From Staphylospora marina (GTDB taxonomy: Bacteria > Bacillota > Bacilli > Thermoactinomycetales > Thermoactinomycetaceae): DNA of 64,000 nucleotides. The notes under the pieces were generated by a model. The model saw only the letters and a program-made list of their open reading frames with translations, ran no database searches and had not been told where the DNA came from. Both the position numbers and the translations under genes were made by a program. Below, piece by piece: positions 44,607 through 53,956 of this stretch. Position 1 is the stretch's first letter, and the number at the start of each line of letters is the position of its first letter. The stretch covers positions 2,642,112 to 2,706,111 of the forward strand of contig NZ_CP034118.1 in the NCBI RefSeq assembly GCF_003856495.1, in the 5' to 3' direction.

Positions 44607-44648
44607 GGTTGCTGCCTCCTTCCGTCAAACGGGATGGGTTTCCGAAAC

Positions 44649-45116
44649 TCAAAAAGGCAGATCGTCGTCAGAGATGTCAATGGGTTGTCCGTCATCGGCA
44701 AAGGGGTCATCCGCAGGTTTGCCACGGCCGTAAGAGCCGCCTCCGATCCCGGGAGCGCTCCCGCCTCCGAAGCCGGAAGCCATGGATTCGCTGCGGCTTT
44801 TCGGTTCGAGAAAGCGTACGTCATCGGCAACGACTTCCGTCGTGTACACGGTACGCCCTTCCTGGTTTTCGTACTTGCCCGTCCGGAGCCGTCCGTCCAC
44901 ACCGGCGAGCGAGCCCTTTTTGAGATAGGTGGCACATCGTTCCGCCAAAGCTCTCCAGGTGACGATGTTGATGAAATCAGCTTCCCGTTCTCCTTGCTGA
45001 TTCACGAAATTGCGGTCCACCGCCAGGGTGAACCGGGCCACGGCCACTCCGCTCTGTGTGTACCGGAGCTCGGGATCGCGGGTAAGCCGGCCGACCAGGA
45101 TGACCCGATTGATCAT
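44649..45116 (-). CDS. ssb: single-stranded DNA-binding protein
   Basis: A 155-residue OB-fold protein protecting single-stranded DNA at replication forks. The DNA-binding domain is residues 1-108 ([34 protein letters not shown]); a glycine-rich linker leads to the acidic tip [11 protein letters not shown] that recruits partner proteins. It lies between rpsF and rpsR, as usual. Confidence 0.97.
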   Translation of the reverse strand: MINRVILVGRLTRDPELRYTQSGVAVARFTLAVDRNFVNQQGEREADFINIVTWRALAERCATYLKKGSLAGVDGRLRTGKYENQEGRTVYTTEVVADDVRFLEPKSRSESMASGFGGGSAPGIGGGSYGRGKPADDPFADDGQPIDISDDDLPF

Positions 45117-45167
45117 TCGATCCTCTCCCTTTTCCAGAGATCCAACCCACTGTCTATGCGCAATCGA

Positions 45168-45461
45168 TCACTTTTCGTCGAGGTTGATGATCAGGTGGCG
45201 CATGATGTTGTCCGTGATGCGAACCAGGTGATCCAGTTCCTTCACCACGGTCGTCGGCGCCTTGAACTTGTACACCGTGTAGATGCCCTCACGGAATTTG
45301 TCGATTTCATAGGCGAAGCGACGCTTGCCCATGTCCTGCACGTCGGTGATTTCCCCACCGTTTGCCGCGATGGTGCTTTGCACTTTCTCACGGGCAGCCT
45401 TGAGGGTTTCCTCATCCACATCCGGACGCACGATGAACATCAGTTCGTAGTTGTGTACCAT
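45168..45461 (-). CDS. rpsF: 30S ribosomal protein S6
   Basis: A 97-residue ferredoxin-like protein (NYELMFIVRPDVDEETLKA, GKRRFAYEIDKFREGIYTVY) that binds S18 on the 30S platform. It is the first gene of the operon, preceded by GGAGGTG, a leader hairpin that may be the S6:S18 feedback site, and a good sigma-A promoter. Confidence 0.97.
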   Translation of the reverse strand: MVHNYELMFIVRPDVDEETLKAAREKVQSTIAANGGEITDVQDMGKRRFAYEIDKFREGIYTVYKFKAPTTVVKELDHLVRITDNIMRHLIINLDEK

Positions 45462-45483
45462 GATCCGTTACACCTCCTTCTGG

Positions 45484-45515
45484 ACTAGCGGCCCTGCCCG
45501 TCAGGCAGAGCAAGG
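45484..45515 (-). promoter_or_regulatory. rpsF leader hairpin, possible S6:S18 binding site
   Basis: Read leftward, CTGCC and GGGCAG around GAC are followed by GGCCGCTAG, about 25-55 bases before rpsF. Known S6:S18 leader motifs have a hairpin with a CCG bulge; the resemblance here is partial. Confidence 0.4.
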
Positions 45516-45539
45516 AGCCACTGTTGCATACGATATTGT

Positions 45540-45568
45540 ATTTTAGCAAATTGCCCGGGAAGAATCAA
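45540..45568 (-). promoter_or_regulatory. sigma-A promoter of the rpsF operon
   Basis: Read leftward, TTGATT and TAAAAT with a 17-base spacer; the predicted leader is about 70 bases. Confidence 0.75.
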
Positions 45569-45596
45569 TGATTCCCGCAAATTCTCCGATCCAGGC

Positions 45597-46697
45597 TCAC
45601 ACGTTGAACCGGAAGGTCATGATGTCCCCGTCCTGCACCACATAATCCTTGCCTTCCAGACGCAGCAGCCCCTTTTCACGGGCGGCGGCCATGGACCCGC
45701 TGGCGACCAGGTCCTTGTACGAAACCACTTCGGCCCGGATGAATCCCCGCTCAAAGTCGCTGTGAATCACGCCGGCCGCCTGGGGAGCCTTGGTGCCTTC
45801 CCGGATCGTCCACGCCCTCACTTCCTTTTCCCCGGCGGTGAAATAAGTGATCAGGCCGAGAAGCCGGTATGCGGCGGAGATGAGCCGGTCAAGCCCGGAT
45901 GTTTCCAGCCCGAGCTCCTCCAGAAATGCTTTGCGCTCCTCTTCGTCCAGCTCGGCGATTTCCGCTTCCACCTGGGCGCTGATCGGCACGACGGCGGCAC
46001 CTTCCGATGCGGCGATGTCCAGGACCGTGCGGTAGTGCGGATTGGATTCGGGATCGGCGATGTCCGTCTCGCTCAGGTTCGCCGCGTAGAGCACGTTTTT
46101 CATGGTGAGCAGGTTGAGGCTGCGGATCACTTTTTTCTCTTCGGAATCCAGCCCGGCGGCACGGGCGGGTTTCCCTTCCGCGAGCAGCGGCTGCAGGCGG
46201 GACAGGATCTCGTACTCCTTGAGGGCCGCCTTGTCTCCGCTCTTCTTCTGACGGGCCAGGCGCTCCAAACGGCGTTCCACCGTCTCCAGATCGGCCAGCA
46301 CCAATTCCAGATTGATCGTTTCGATGTCGGCCGCCGGATCCACTTTCCCGGCCACGTGCGTGATGTTTCCGTCTTCGAAGCAGCGCACCACGTGAATGAT
46401 GGCGTTCACTTCCCGGATGTGGGACAGGAATTTGTTGCCCAGACCTTCTCCCCGGCTGGCCCCCTTGACCAGACCGGCAATGTCGACAAACCGGAACGAA
46501 GTGGGCACGACCCGCTGCGGTTTCACCAGTTCGCACAGCTTGTCCAGCCGTTCGTCCGGCACATCCACCACGCCCACGTTGGGCTCGATCGTGCAAAACG
46601 GATAGTTGGCCGATTCCGCCCCGGCCTTGGTGATGGCGTTGAACAGGGTGGATTTCCCCACATTGGGCAATCCGACGATTCCAGTAGCGAGTGCCAT
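45597..46697 (-). CDS. ychF: redox-regulated ATPase YchF
   Basis: An Obg-family P-loop protein of 366 residues that binds ATP rather than GTP and associates with ribosomes. It has the G1 motif [18 protein letters not shown], the YchF-specific [13 protein letters not shown], a DxxG motif [17 protein letters not shown] and the NLSE variant of the NKxD loop, then a TGS domain ending [18 protein letters not shown] precedes the ATG. Confidence 0.97.
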   Translation of the reverse strand: MALATGIVGLPNVGKSTLFNAITKAGAESANYPFCTIEPNVGVVDVPDERLDKLCELVKPQRVVPTSFRFVDIAGLVKGASRGEGLGNKFLSHIREVNAIIHVVRCFEDGNITHVAGKVDPAADIETINLELVLADLETVERRLERLARQKKSGDKAALKEYEILSRLQPLLAEGKPARAAGLDSEEKKVIRSLNLLTMKNVLYAANLSETDIADPESNPHYRTVLDIAASEGAAVVPISAQVEAEIAELDEEERKAFLEELGLETSGLDRLISAAYRLLGLITYFTAGEKEVRAWTIREGTKAPQAAGVIHSDFERGFIRAEVVSYKDLVASGSMAAAREKGLLRLEGKDYVVQDGDIMTFRFNV

Positions 46698-47235
46698 GAC
46701 AACTTTCCTCCATTTTATTGTATAAATGCTTGTTTCAGAAGTTATATAAACACAGGCTGATATGAATGAAAAAGATGCTCAATCGCATAGCAAACCGCCC
46801 ACACGTCCTCATGTCCCGGCAGCCCGGGACGTCGCCCCCCGTCGTCCCAAAACGAAAGCGCCGCGAAGTCCGGCTTCGGAGGTGTCTTGTCCGTCGTCCA
46901 CTTCGCCCGTTCCCGTCCGATGCCCGTTCACCGCTTGCCGGAAAAGCATCCGTCCGCTTCCGGGCATATCCGGAACATCGGTGCCTGTCGTCTTCCGCAC
47001 GTGCTCCCCGGTTCACCGGAAATCCGGCCACGGCTTTGAAGGGTTTCCGCCTCACGCGGCGGGGCCCGGAGAAAGACGCGGCGGCGTCAACGGGCGGTTC
47101 ATCCCCCGACGGACGGACGGCAGGCGAACATGAAACCGGACCGTCCGCCCGCTCCGTTCCAATCCGGGAGCCGGGAAGACGGTCCGTTCCGCCGAACGGA
47201 TGATCCCTTCCGCACACGGATCCCGTCCAGCCGGA
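46698..47235. other. 538-base stretch without recognisable gene
   Basis: GC-rich, with several overlapping open frames whose translations are arginine/proline-rich and lack any family feature or ribosome site. The ychF promoter probably lies in the AT-rich first 50 bases (leftward TACAAT or TATACA). Otherwise nothing identifiable. Confidence 0.5.
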
Positions 47236-47448
47236 TCATGCCTCTGTTTCTTCCTGTCCGGCGGGGATCAGCACTTTTTTCATCCGGCTTTCAAACCGGC
47301 TTCGGGGGAGCAACACACTGTGGTCACACCCCATGCATTTGATGCGGATGTCCGCCCCCATGCGGATCACTTTCCACCGGTTGGTTCCGCACGGGTGGGG
47401 CTTTTTCATTTCAACGATGTCACCGAGACCGAACTCTTTCCTTTGCAA
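47236..47448 (-). CDS. DUF951 protein (YyzM-like)
   Basis: A 70-residue protein with the DUF951 core LGDIVEMKKPHPCGTNRWKV, IRMGADIRIKCMGCDHSVLL and PRSRFESRMKKVL. Two cysteine pairs suggest a small metal-binding or SH3-like nucleic-acid fold; function unknown. TTG start, with GAGAGTG eight bases upstream as a weak site. Bacillus carries the same gene next to ychF. Confidence 0.85.
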   Translation of the reverse strand: MQRKEFGLGDIVEMKKPHPCGTNRWKVIRMGADIRIKCMGCDHSVLLPRSRFESRMKKVLIPAGQEETEA

Positions 47449-48023
47449 TCGTCGATCACTCTCTCACGGAAATTTGCATCGGGCGACACACTCTTCGACT
47501 TTTTCGGTTCCAACCGGATCCTGAAGAACGAACGACCCAAACCGTGCAAGCGGCTTCGACGGAACCGGGCGAAACCGGATTCATTCGGGCTGCCTCAAAG
47601 AGGTCGTCCTCCGGTGCAGGTCCCCCGTCCGGGAACGGCCGGGTTCTCCTCTTTCCGGCAAAGCCTTCGCCATGTGGGTTGCCGGTTTCGATCCATCTTC
47701 ACCATACCTCGTATTTTAAATGTTCGCCGGTCGACTTACAACGCCCGGAGCGCAGCTTTTCCAAGGGAAGCGTCTTCCCTCTCCGGTTCCGTCACGCATG
47801 ACGGGCAAGGTCCGAAACGACGGGGCCGGGGAACATTCGCCGAGGGTCTGAAACTCATGCCGCGAGACGGCCACGGATGCCTCCGACACCATGAGCGGAC
47901 AAAGTTCAAGCGGGTGATGCGTCGATGATTCGCTTCGGAGCGCTGTACCGCATCGCTTCCGTCAGGGGCGCTTCCCGGTCCGTTCCACCGACTTCCAACC
48001 GACTTGGGCAGCCCTCCATGCCT
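47449..48023. other. 575-base stretch without recognisable gene
   Basis: Plus- and minus-strand open frames here give low-complexity, arginine-rich translations without ribosome sites. No tRNA cloverleaf, repeat or hairpin with a U run was found. A decayed gene is possible. Confidence 0.45.
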
Positions 48024-48641
48024 TCACCCGGTGAGAACTTCATTGCCGGCACTCTTCAGCGTGATCAATGAATGCCGGATGGCTTGGGTCATCTGTTCTT
48101 GCCGTTCCTTGACGTTTCCCGATTTGGGCGGGTGGATCGGCGTTCCGAAGCGGATCGTCACCTTTGCGGGGCGAATCCACCACTTTCCGGGCGGCAGCGC
48201 ACGCTCCGTTCCATCGATGAACACGGGGATCACCGGACATTGCGCCCGCACGGCGAGAAACGCCGCTCCCTGCTTCAACTCCTCAAACGTGTTGTCCCCC
48301 CGGATTCCGCCTTCGGGAAAAATGCCCACCACTTTTCCTTCGGAAAGCAGCCTCAGCGCCGTTCGCATCGTGTGGATCTCCGGTTTGGCCCGATTGACCG
48401 GGAACGCGCCCGCCATCCGCAAAAACCGTCGACTCAACGGATTGACGAACGACTCGGCCCGTGCCATGAAATGGATGTCTCTGGGGCAGAGCGCTCCCAA
48501 ATAAAACGAATCGAGATAGCTGACATGATTGCCGACGATGATCAGGGAACCGTCCGGCATCCGGTCCAGTCCCTCCATCCGGCTCCGATGGTACAGACGC
48601 ACAAATCCCCGAAGCAGCTGTTTCAACACCCGTTTGATCAC
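48024..48641 (-). CDS. plsC: 1-acyl-sn-glycerol-3-phosphate acyltransferase
   Basis: Adds the second acyl chain in phosphatidic acid synthesis. The 205-residue protein has the acyltransferase motifs NHVSYLDSFYLG (NHx4D, about residue 38) and FPEGGIRGDNTFEELKQGAAF (split; EGG about 105), then PVIPVFIDGTERALPPG. A GTG at 48641 is chosen with GGAGGG six bases upstream. No membrane helix is obvious, consistent with a peripheral enzyme. Confidence 0.9.
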   Translation of the reverse strand: MIKRVLKQLLRGFVRLYHRSRMEGLDRMPDGSLIIVGNHVSYLDSFYLGALCPRDIHFMARAESFVNPLSRRFLRMAGAFPVNRAKPEIHTMRTALRLLSEGKVVGIFPEGGIRGDNTFEELKQGAAFLAVRAQCPVIPVFIDGTERALPPGKWWIRPAKVTIRFGTPIHPPKSGNVKERQEQMTQAIRHSLITLKSAGNEVLTG

Positions 48642-48811
48642 AGGAGGCCCTCCAGTCTCCGGTTTTTGGGTGAACAAATCGTCCAGCTCCCATCAACGTT
48701 TCCCATTTCATTATATTTCGAAACTGACGGACAAAACAGACATTCTTTGCCATTCCCCCGCCCGTTTCAACGGGAAAAGGGCGAATTGGGAGAACTGCCT
48801 GAAAGCGGAGC

Positions 48812-48841
48812 GTATAAACGGGGCGAAACAGCCGTATACTG
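48812..48841 (+). promoter_or_regulatory. possible sigma-F promoter of yyaC
   Basis: GTATA and CCGTATACTG with a 15-base spacer fit the sigma-F pattern GYATA - 15 - GGNNANANTR except for the two leading G residues. The predicted start is about 25 bases before the yyaC ATG. Bacillus yyaC is a forespore gene. Confidence 0.5.
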
Positions 48842-48871
48842 GTAAGGAACTTTTTTCCGGAGGGACGAGCC

Positions 48872-49459
48872 ATGAGAGATGTTCAACAGGCTGCAGAGAG
48901 CTCTTTCGAGTTCCCGTACCGTGTTCAGCATTCCTGGCCGGATGCCGACCTTCACTTTTCCGAACAACTTGCTTCCTTGCTGGAAAGGCACGGCCCTTGC
49001 GCCGAATTGATCTGTGTTTGCATCGGCACGGACCGGTCGACCGGCGATTCCCTCGGTCCGCTCGTCGGCAGTTTTTTGTCCCGTCATCCCCGCCCCCGAT
49101 TCCGCGTGTACGGGACATTGGATGAACCCGTGCATGCGCTCAACCTGTCATCGACCCTGGAAACCATCCGGGAACGCCATCCCGATGCCTTGGTGATCGC
49201 CGTGGACGCATGCCTCGGACAATCGCGCAGTGTCGGCTGGATCCAGGTCGGTCCGGGACCGGTCAAACCCGGCGCAGGCGTCAACAAACAGCTGCCTGAA
49301 GTGGGCGATATCCATATCACGGGAATCGTGAACGTCTCCGGGTTCATGGAGTACTTCGTGTTGCAGAACACCCGGCTCAGCCTGGTGATGAACATGGCGG
49401 AAGTGATCGCTTCCGCCATCATCAAGGCCGTGGATCGAACCCGGATTCCCCTGCACTGA
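48872..49459 (+). CDS. yyaC: spore protease YyaC family
   Basis: A 195-residue DUF1256 protein related to the Gpr germination protease fold. Signatures are ICVCIGTDRSTGDSLGPLVG, VHALNLSSTLETI, VIAVDACLGQSRSVGWIQVG and GDIHITGIVNVSGFMEYFVL. Its Bacillus homologue is made in the forespore. GGAGGG lies before the ATG. It is the only plus-strand gene in this part and has its own promoter. Confidence 0.92.
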   Translation: MRDVQQAAESSFEFPYRVQHSWPDADLHFSEQLASLLERHGPCAELICVCIGTDRSTGDSLGPLVGSFLSRHPRPRFRVYGTLDEPVHALNLSSTLETIRERHPDALVIAVDACLGQSRSVGWIQVGPGPVKPGAGVNKQLPEVGDIHITGIVNVSGFMEYFVLQNTRLSLVMNMAEVIASAIIKAVDRTRIPLH

Positions 49460-49517
49460 CCAAACCGCCGAAAATCTCCCGTTCCGTCCCGAAAACAGCC
49501 GGCCGTTCCCGGCATAA

Positions 49518-49562
49518 AGACAACCCCCTGCGGTCCGATGAACGGTTCGCCAGGGGGCTTGT
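49518..49562 (-). terminator. terminator of the DUF554 gene
   Basis: Read leftward, GACAAGCCCCCTG pairs with CAGGGGGTTGTC across a loop and is followed by TTTATG, six bases after the DUF554 stop. Confidence 0.75.
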
Positions 49563-49568
49563 CACGCT

Positions 49569-50258
49569 TCAGAAAGAAACCCAGGGAGCGGCGATGGCCG
49601 TCAATACGAGAGCAGGCAGGAAATCGGCCACGCGGATCCGGGTGATCCCCAGCAAATTGGTGCCGATCGCCATGATCAACAGTCCACCGGTGGACGTCAC
49701 CTGCTGAATGATCATCTCCAGCACATCCCCCGGAATCCAGGCGGTGATCCAGGAAGCCCCCACGGTCATCAGTCCTTGGTAGAGAAACACCGGCACCGCG
49801 GAAAACAGAACCCCCCACCCCATCGTCGATGCGAAAACGATCGAGGCAAATCCGTCCAGCAGGGATTTGGTCAACAAAATCGAATGATCATTCCGCAAAC
49901 CGCTGTCCAAGCTGCCCAAGATGGCCATGGGTCCCACGCAAAAGACGAGAGTCCCTGCCACAAATCCGGTGGACAGTCCGCCGCTGCCTCCCCAGCGTTT
50001 CTCCATGTTTTCACTGAAACGGTTCAAACGGTCTTCCAACGCGAGCGCGCTTCCCAATGCTCCTCCCACCGCCATGCTGATCAGCACGGACAACATTTTT
50101 TCCGTTTTGAGCGCCATGGACAAGCCAATCAGCACCACCACCAGCCCGATGCCGTGCATGATGGTGCGGTGAACGTGTTCCGGCAAATTCCGGAACATCC
50201 GGCCGATCATCGTTCCGGCCAAGATCAACAGCGCATTGACAACCGTTCCGAGCAGCAA
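49569..50258 (-). CDS. DUF554 membrane protein
   Basis: A 229-residue integral membrane protein with about six or seven helices, matching DUF554 (YdfK/YqgA): LLGTVVNALLILAGTMIG at the start, RTIMHGIGLVVVLIGLSMAL, FVAGTLVFCVGPMAILGSL and DGFASIVFASTMGWGVLFSA. The family is thought to be a transporter but has no proven substrate. TTG start with GGAGGG eight bases upstream. Confidence 0.9.
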   Translation of the reverse strand: MLLGTVVNALLILAGTMIGRMFRNLPEHVHRTIMHGIGLVVVLIGLSMALKTEKMLSVLISMAVGGALGSALALEDRLNRFSENMEKRWGGSGGLSTGFVAGTLVFCVGPMAILGSLDSGLRNDHSILLTKSLLDGFASIVFASTMGWGVLFSAVPVFLYQGLMTVGASWITAWIPGDVLEMIIQQVTSTGGLLIMAIGTNLLGITRIRVADFLPALVLTAIAAPWVSF

Positions 50259-50304
50259 CCTGCTTTCCCTCCATTTCCGCCGTCATCCTTTCATCCCGGT
50301 CAAG

Positions 50305-50335
50305 GACAAAAGAAAGAGAGGAGCCGGACTCCTCC
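50305..50335 (-). terminator. terminator of parA-parB
   Basis: Read leftward, GGAG TCCGG CTCC is followed by TCTCTTTCTTTTG, about 230 bases after the parB stop. The rest of the 303-base gap holds no recognisable gene. Confidence 0.6.
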
Positions 50336-50561
50336 CGTAAGCAGTTGACACGTTTCCGTTGACAAGTTTCCCCGGAGACCGCTCCCTGCTCCGCCACAGA
50401 AGACCTGCACAGGCGCTCGCAAGAAGCCGCCCGTCCGCGATGAATGGTCGGCATCTTTCCCGGGAGCACGTCCCCTCCCTGAACATGAATTCGAACCGGA
50501 CCGCCGAACCTGCGGCCGCGGCGATTTCCGCCTGGTCAGAGGGAATGTCCGTATTTTCCGA

Positions 50562-51425
50562 TCACTGGAACCAGTGCTCCTGCTGCAACAGTTCCACGAG
50601 ACGCTCCAGTTCTTTTTCCGAATAATACTCAATCTCGATGCGTCCTTTTTTCCGTCCGTGCTTGATGCGCACGGGCGTGCTGAACGCTTCCTGCAACATC
50701 TCTTCATACCGTTTGATTTTGGGAGAGGATTCGGCCGGACGGGCCGGTTTCTCCTTTTTGGGAGCCGTTTGGTTGAGTTGTTGCACCCACTCCTCCAGCT
50801 GCCGGACACTGGCTTGCTCCTTGATCACTTTTTCCGCCAGCTTCTTCATCAGGTCCGGATCTTTCAATCCCAACAGAGCCCGGGCATGCCCCATGGACAA
50901 TGTTCCACGTGAAACATCATCCTGAATGTCCGGAGGCAATTGCAGAAGACGAAGGAAATTGGCCACATGCGGGCGGCTTTTGCCGACCCGTTCCGCCAAT
51001 TCTTCCTGAGTGATGGACAAATGTTTCATCAGTTTTTGGTACGCATGAGCCACTTCCATCGGGTTCAGATCTTCCCGCTGCAGGTTCTCCACCAGAGCGA
51101 TTTCCATCATCTGTTCATCGGTGAATTCCTTGACGACGATGGGCACACGCTCCAGACCGGCCAACTTGGCGGCGCGGAACCGTCGTTCACCGGCCACGAT
51201 TTCGTATCCGCGGATGCTTTTCCGAACCACCAACGGTTGCACGACTCCATGTTGCCGGATCGATTCACTCAGCTCCCGAAGCGACTCATCGTCAAAGTTT
51301 TTCCGCGGTTGATACGGATTGGGTCGAAGTTCGGACAGCTCGGCTTCGCTGACGGGATCCCGCTCATCCACATCCACTTGGGTGAAAAGGGCATTCAATC
51401 CCCGGCCCAGTCCTTTACCGCTCAT
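50562..51425 (-). CDS. parB: chromosome partition protein ParB (Spo0J)
   Basis: A 287-residue CTP-dependent DNA clamp that loads at parS and spreads. It has the N-terminal CTPase boxes (PNPYQPRKNFDDE, EIVAGERRFRAAKLAG, ENLQREDLNPME), a central helix-turn-helix (LAERVGKSRPHVANFLRLLQLP) and a C-terminal dimer domain (GRIEIEYYSEKELERLVELL). It starts within parA (11-base overlap). A parS site lies inside the gene. Confidence 0.97.
   Translation of the reverse strand: MSGKGLGRGLNALFTQVDVDERDPVSEAELSELRPNPYQPRKNFDDESLRELSESIRQHGVVQPLVVRKSIRGYEIVAGERRFRAAKLAGLERVPIVVKEFTDEQMMEIALVENLQREDLNPMEVAHAYQKLMKHLSITQEELAERVGKSRPHVANFLRLLQLPPDIQDDVSRGTLSMGHARALLGLKDPDLMKKLAEKVIKEQASVRQLEEWVQQLNQTAPKKEKPARPAESSPKIKRYEEMLQEAFSTPVRIKHGRKKGRIEIEYYSEKELERLVELLQQEHWFQ
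50901..50916. promoter_or_regulatory. parS: parS site inside parB
   Basis: TGTTCCACGTGAAACA fits the parS consensus TGTTNCACGTGAAACA exactly. Bacillus also carries a parS within spo0J. Confidence 0.93.
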
Positions 51426-52182
51426 TCATCATCACCACTTCCTTCGCCAATTCCATGTAACACTCCGCTCCCCGCGAGCGACCGTCGTACGTCATGATCG
51501 GCTGGCCGTGACTGGGAGCTTCGCTCAGACGAACATTGCGGGGAATCACGGTCTCGTACACTTTCTTCTGGAAGTATTTCTTCACTTCATCCATCACCTG
51601 AACCGACAAGTTGGTTCGTGCGTCAAACATGGTCAACAGCACCCCTTCAATCTCCAGGTGCTTGTTCAAGTGTTTTTGTACGAGCCGGATGGTGTTCAAC
51701 AGTTGCCCCAGCCCTTCCAAAGCATAAAACTCCGCCTGGATGGGGATCAACACCGAATCGGCCGCCGTCAGGGCATTCAAGGTGATGATGCCCAAAGAAG
51801 GTGGACAATCCACAAAAATGTAATCGTACACCTCTCTCATCGGTTGCAAAGCCCACTTGAGACGCAACTCGCGAGAGATGGCTTGTGACAATTCGATTTC
51901 CACACCGGCCAGCTGGATGGTCGCCGGGATGATGTGCAAGCCGGGAGTATCGGTCTCCAATATCACTTGGGAGGCCGGCACCTCATCCAACAGCACGTTG
52001 TAGACGCACTGTTTGACATCCGCCTTGTTGATGCCCAATCCACTGGTGGTGTTCCCTTGCGGGTCGATGTCCACGATCAGTACTTTTCGGCCCAAACGGG
52101 CAATCCCTGCCGCCAGATTGATCGATGTGGTGGTTTTGCCCACACCGCCTTTCTGATTGGCCACCGCAATCACTTTCCCCAT
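51415..52182 (-). CDS. parA: chromosome partition ATPase ParA (Soj)
   Basis: A 255-residue deviant-Walker ATPase (KGGVGKTTTSINLAAG at residues 11-26) that binds DNA non-specifically, works with ParB in origin segregation and modulates DnaA. Other motifs are LIVDIDPQGNTTSGLG and YIFVDCPPSLG. GAGGTGGG precedes the ATG. It forms an operon with parB. Confidence 0.97.
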   Translation of the reverse strand: MGKVIAVANQKGGVGKTTTSINLAAGIARLGRKVLIVDIDPQGNTTSGLGINKADVKQCVYNVLLDEVPASQVILETDTPGLHIIPATIQLAGVEIELSQAISRELRLKWALQPMREVYDYIFVDCPPSLGIITLNALTAADSVLIPIQAEFYALEGLGQLLNTIRLVQKHLNKHLEIEGVLLTMFDARTNLSVQVMDEVKKYFQKKVYETVIPRNVRLSEAPSHGQPIMTYDGRSRGAECYMELAKEVVMMNER

Positions 52183-52837
52183 GCTCCCACCTCATTTCCC
52201 CAACATTCACACAACCGGAAGCGGAGGACCGTGCCGACACGGAAGGTCCGTCCGGAGCCGGCAAAATAAACAAAACGAGGCTTCCTGCAGCCTCTTCCGA
52301 TTCGGCCGGTTGCCGACCTGCCCCGTCGCCGGATGAATCACTTGCCGGCCGGGATTTTTGCCAACTCTTTGAGGCCTTGCCGTGCCCCCAAGCGTCCGAC
52401 AGATCCACCGGACACGTCACGACTTCTCCGCAAGCATCCTTCCGGAATCTTCAGATTCCGCTCACGCAACAGATTCCTTCAGTCCGATCCCCTGGTCAAG
52501 CAGAGCTTTTCCCGAAGTTTCCCCTTCTTATTGTAAACCCTCAAAAAAGAGAACAAAAGAGAGAATTCACCAAAATCAAAGTGTCATGTAATGAATCAAT
52601 CCCCTGCAAGACGGACATGAACCGTGATGAGCGGCGGACTCATGCCACCCGTCTGCAATCTCCGCGGAGAACATGTTCCGATCGAAGCGGATCCGGTTCC
52701 CCTCGGCAGGATGGAAATGAGACGTTCCGATGGGCGGCGGAAGCGCCGTACATGCGCATGCACCATCTCCTCCCGGCACTTCCGATTCCGGACCGCCCGA
52801 CCGGTATTCTTTCCGATGCTCCATGCATGAATGAAGG
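52183..52837. other. 655-base gap between noc and parA
   Basis: In Bacillus these genes are nearly adjacent. Here the stretch has no recognisable gene, no parS, and no strong hairpin. Short AT-rich patches near 52540-52600 could hold the parA promoter. Open frames present lack ribosome sites or family features. Confidence 0.5.
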
Positions 52838-53665
52838 TCATCCATGCTGTTTGGGAATACGGATGACCAGTTCATAGTGAGTCTCGGTTTCCCGTTCATC
52901 CGTCTCCACATTCATGCCCGTCTGTTTCACCATCACGACCGACTGGCGAATGGTGTTGACGGCGATGCGCACATCCCGGGAGAACGCTTTCCTTTTCGGT
53001 TTGGCGGACGTTTCTTTGGGCTCAAGCCATCGCCGGACCCGTTCTTCCGTTTGCTTGACGTTGAGATCTTTTTCGAGGATCTCCCGCAGCACCGACAGCT
53101 GGGTATCTTCATCCTTCAGCGACAACAGGGCGCGGGCATGACGCTCGGTGATGGTGCGTTTCAACAATTCGTCCTGCACCGCTTTGGGAAGTTGAAGCAA
53201 TCTCAACTTGTTGGCAATGGTGGATTGCCCTTTCCCCAAGCGCTGGGCCAGACTTTCTTGGGTCAATTGATGAAGCTCAATCAATTTTTGATAGGCATGT
53301 GCTTCTTCAATCGCCGTCAAGCCTTCGCGCTGCAGATTTTCGATCAGGGCGGCGGAAGCGGCCTGGCTGTCGCTCATCTCCCGCACCACGGCCGGAATGG
53401 TCTTCCAGTTCAAGCGCTTGACCGCTCTCCAACGCCGTTCGCCTGCGACCAATTCAAATTTCCGGTCCCGTTTTCGCACGACAATCGGCTGAATCACACC
53501 GTGAAGCTGAATGGTCTGACACAATTCTTCGATTCGATCATCATCGAACACACTCCGGGGTTGATAAGGGCTCGGTGTGATTTGATCAACGGGGATTTGC
53601 TTGACCTGCTCTTGTTCCGGCTCTTTTTCCATCAGGCCAAACCAGCGGCTGAAGGGTTCTTTCAT
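52838..53665 (-). CDS. noc: nucleoid occlusion protein Noc
   Basis: A 275-residue ParB paralogue that blocks division over the chromosome by binding Noc sites and the membrane. The amphipathic N-terminus [20 protein letters not shown] is typical of Noc. ParB-like boxes follow ([44 protein letters not shown]), with helix-turn-helix [20 protein letters not shown]. The start at 53665 fits the family; an ATG seven codons earlier is possible. Confidence 0.94.
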   Translation of the reverse strand: MKEPFSRWFGLMEKEPEQEQVKQIPVDQITPSPYQPRSVFDDDRIEELCQTIQLHGVIQPIVVRKRDRKFELVAGERRWRAVKRLNWKTIPAVVREMSDSQAASAALIENLQREGLTAIEEAHAYQKLIELHQLTQESLAQRLGKGQSTIANKLRLLQLPKAVQDELLKRTITERHARALLSLKDEDTQLSVLREILEKDLNVKQTEERVRRWLEPKETSAKPKRKAFSRDVRIAVNTIRQSVVMVKQTGMNVETDERETETHYELVIRIPKQHG

Positions 53666-53781
53666 GGTTGAAGACACCACCTTCATACATTTCCAAACCG
53701 CTTGTCATCCTCTATTGATTTCGCTGCCGGTCGCGTTCTCCCTTCCCTTCCGCCGGCCTGTCCGATATGAAAAACGGGGAA

Positions 53782-53797
53782 TGTTTCACGTGGAACA
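53782..53797. promoter_or_regulatory. parS: parS site upstream of noc
   Basis: TGTTTCACGTGGAACA is the exact reverse complement of the parS inside parB. It lies about 115 bases upstream of noc and 160 bases before the second actin gene. Confidence 0.92.
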
Positions 53798-53881
53798 TTG
53801 TCATAAAGAACGTTTATCAACAAGAAAACAAATTATATATGAAGGATGTATAAAAGAATTTGGGTTGTTTTCTTTCTCTTG

Positions 53882-53911
53882 TTGACCCTTTCCCTTAGCA
53901 ATTGATAGAAT
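53882..53911 (+). promoter_or_regulatory. sigma-A promoter of the origin-proximal actin gene
   Basis: TTGACC and TAGAAT with an 18-base spacer, about 45 bases before the actin-like start. Confidence 0.65.
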
Positions 53912-53956
53912 CGTGAAAAGAGAGGGACTTCAACGGTTGAGGGAGGCAATCCACTC

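Noticed and set aside
45550..45563. ATTGCCCGGGAAGA as a Noc site
   Set aside because: Two mismatches, and it lies in the spacer of the rpsF promoter; GC-rich DNA gives many such partial matches.
46735..47217. 160-codon minus-strand open frame beside ychF
   Set aside because: Arg/Gly/Ser-rich translation, no ribosome site, and competing frames of equal quality on the other strand.
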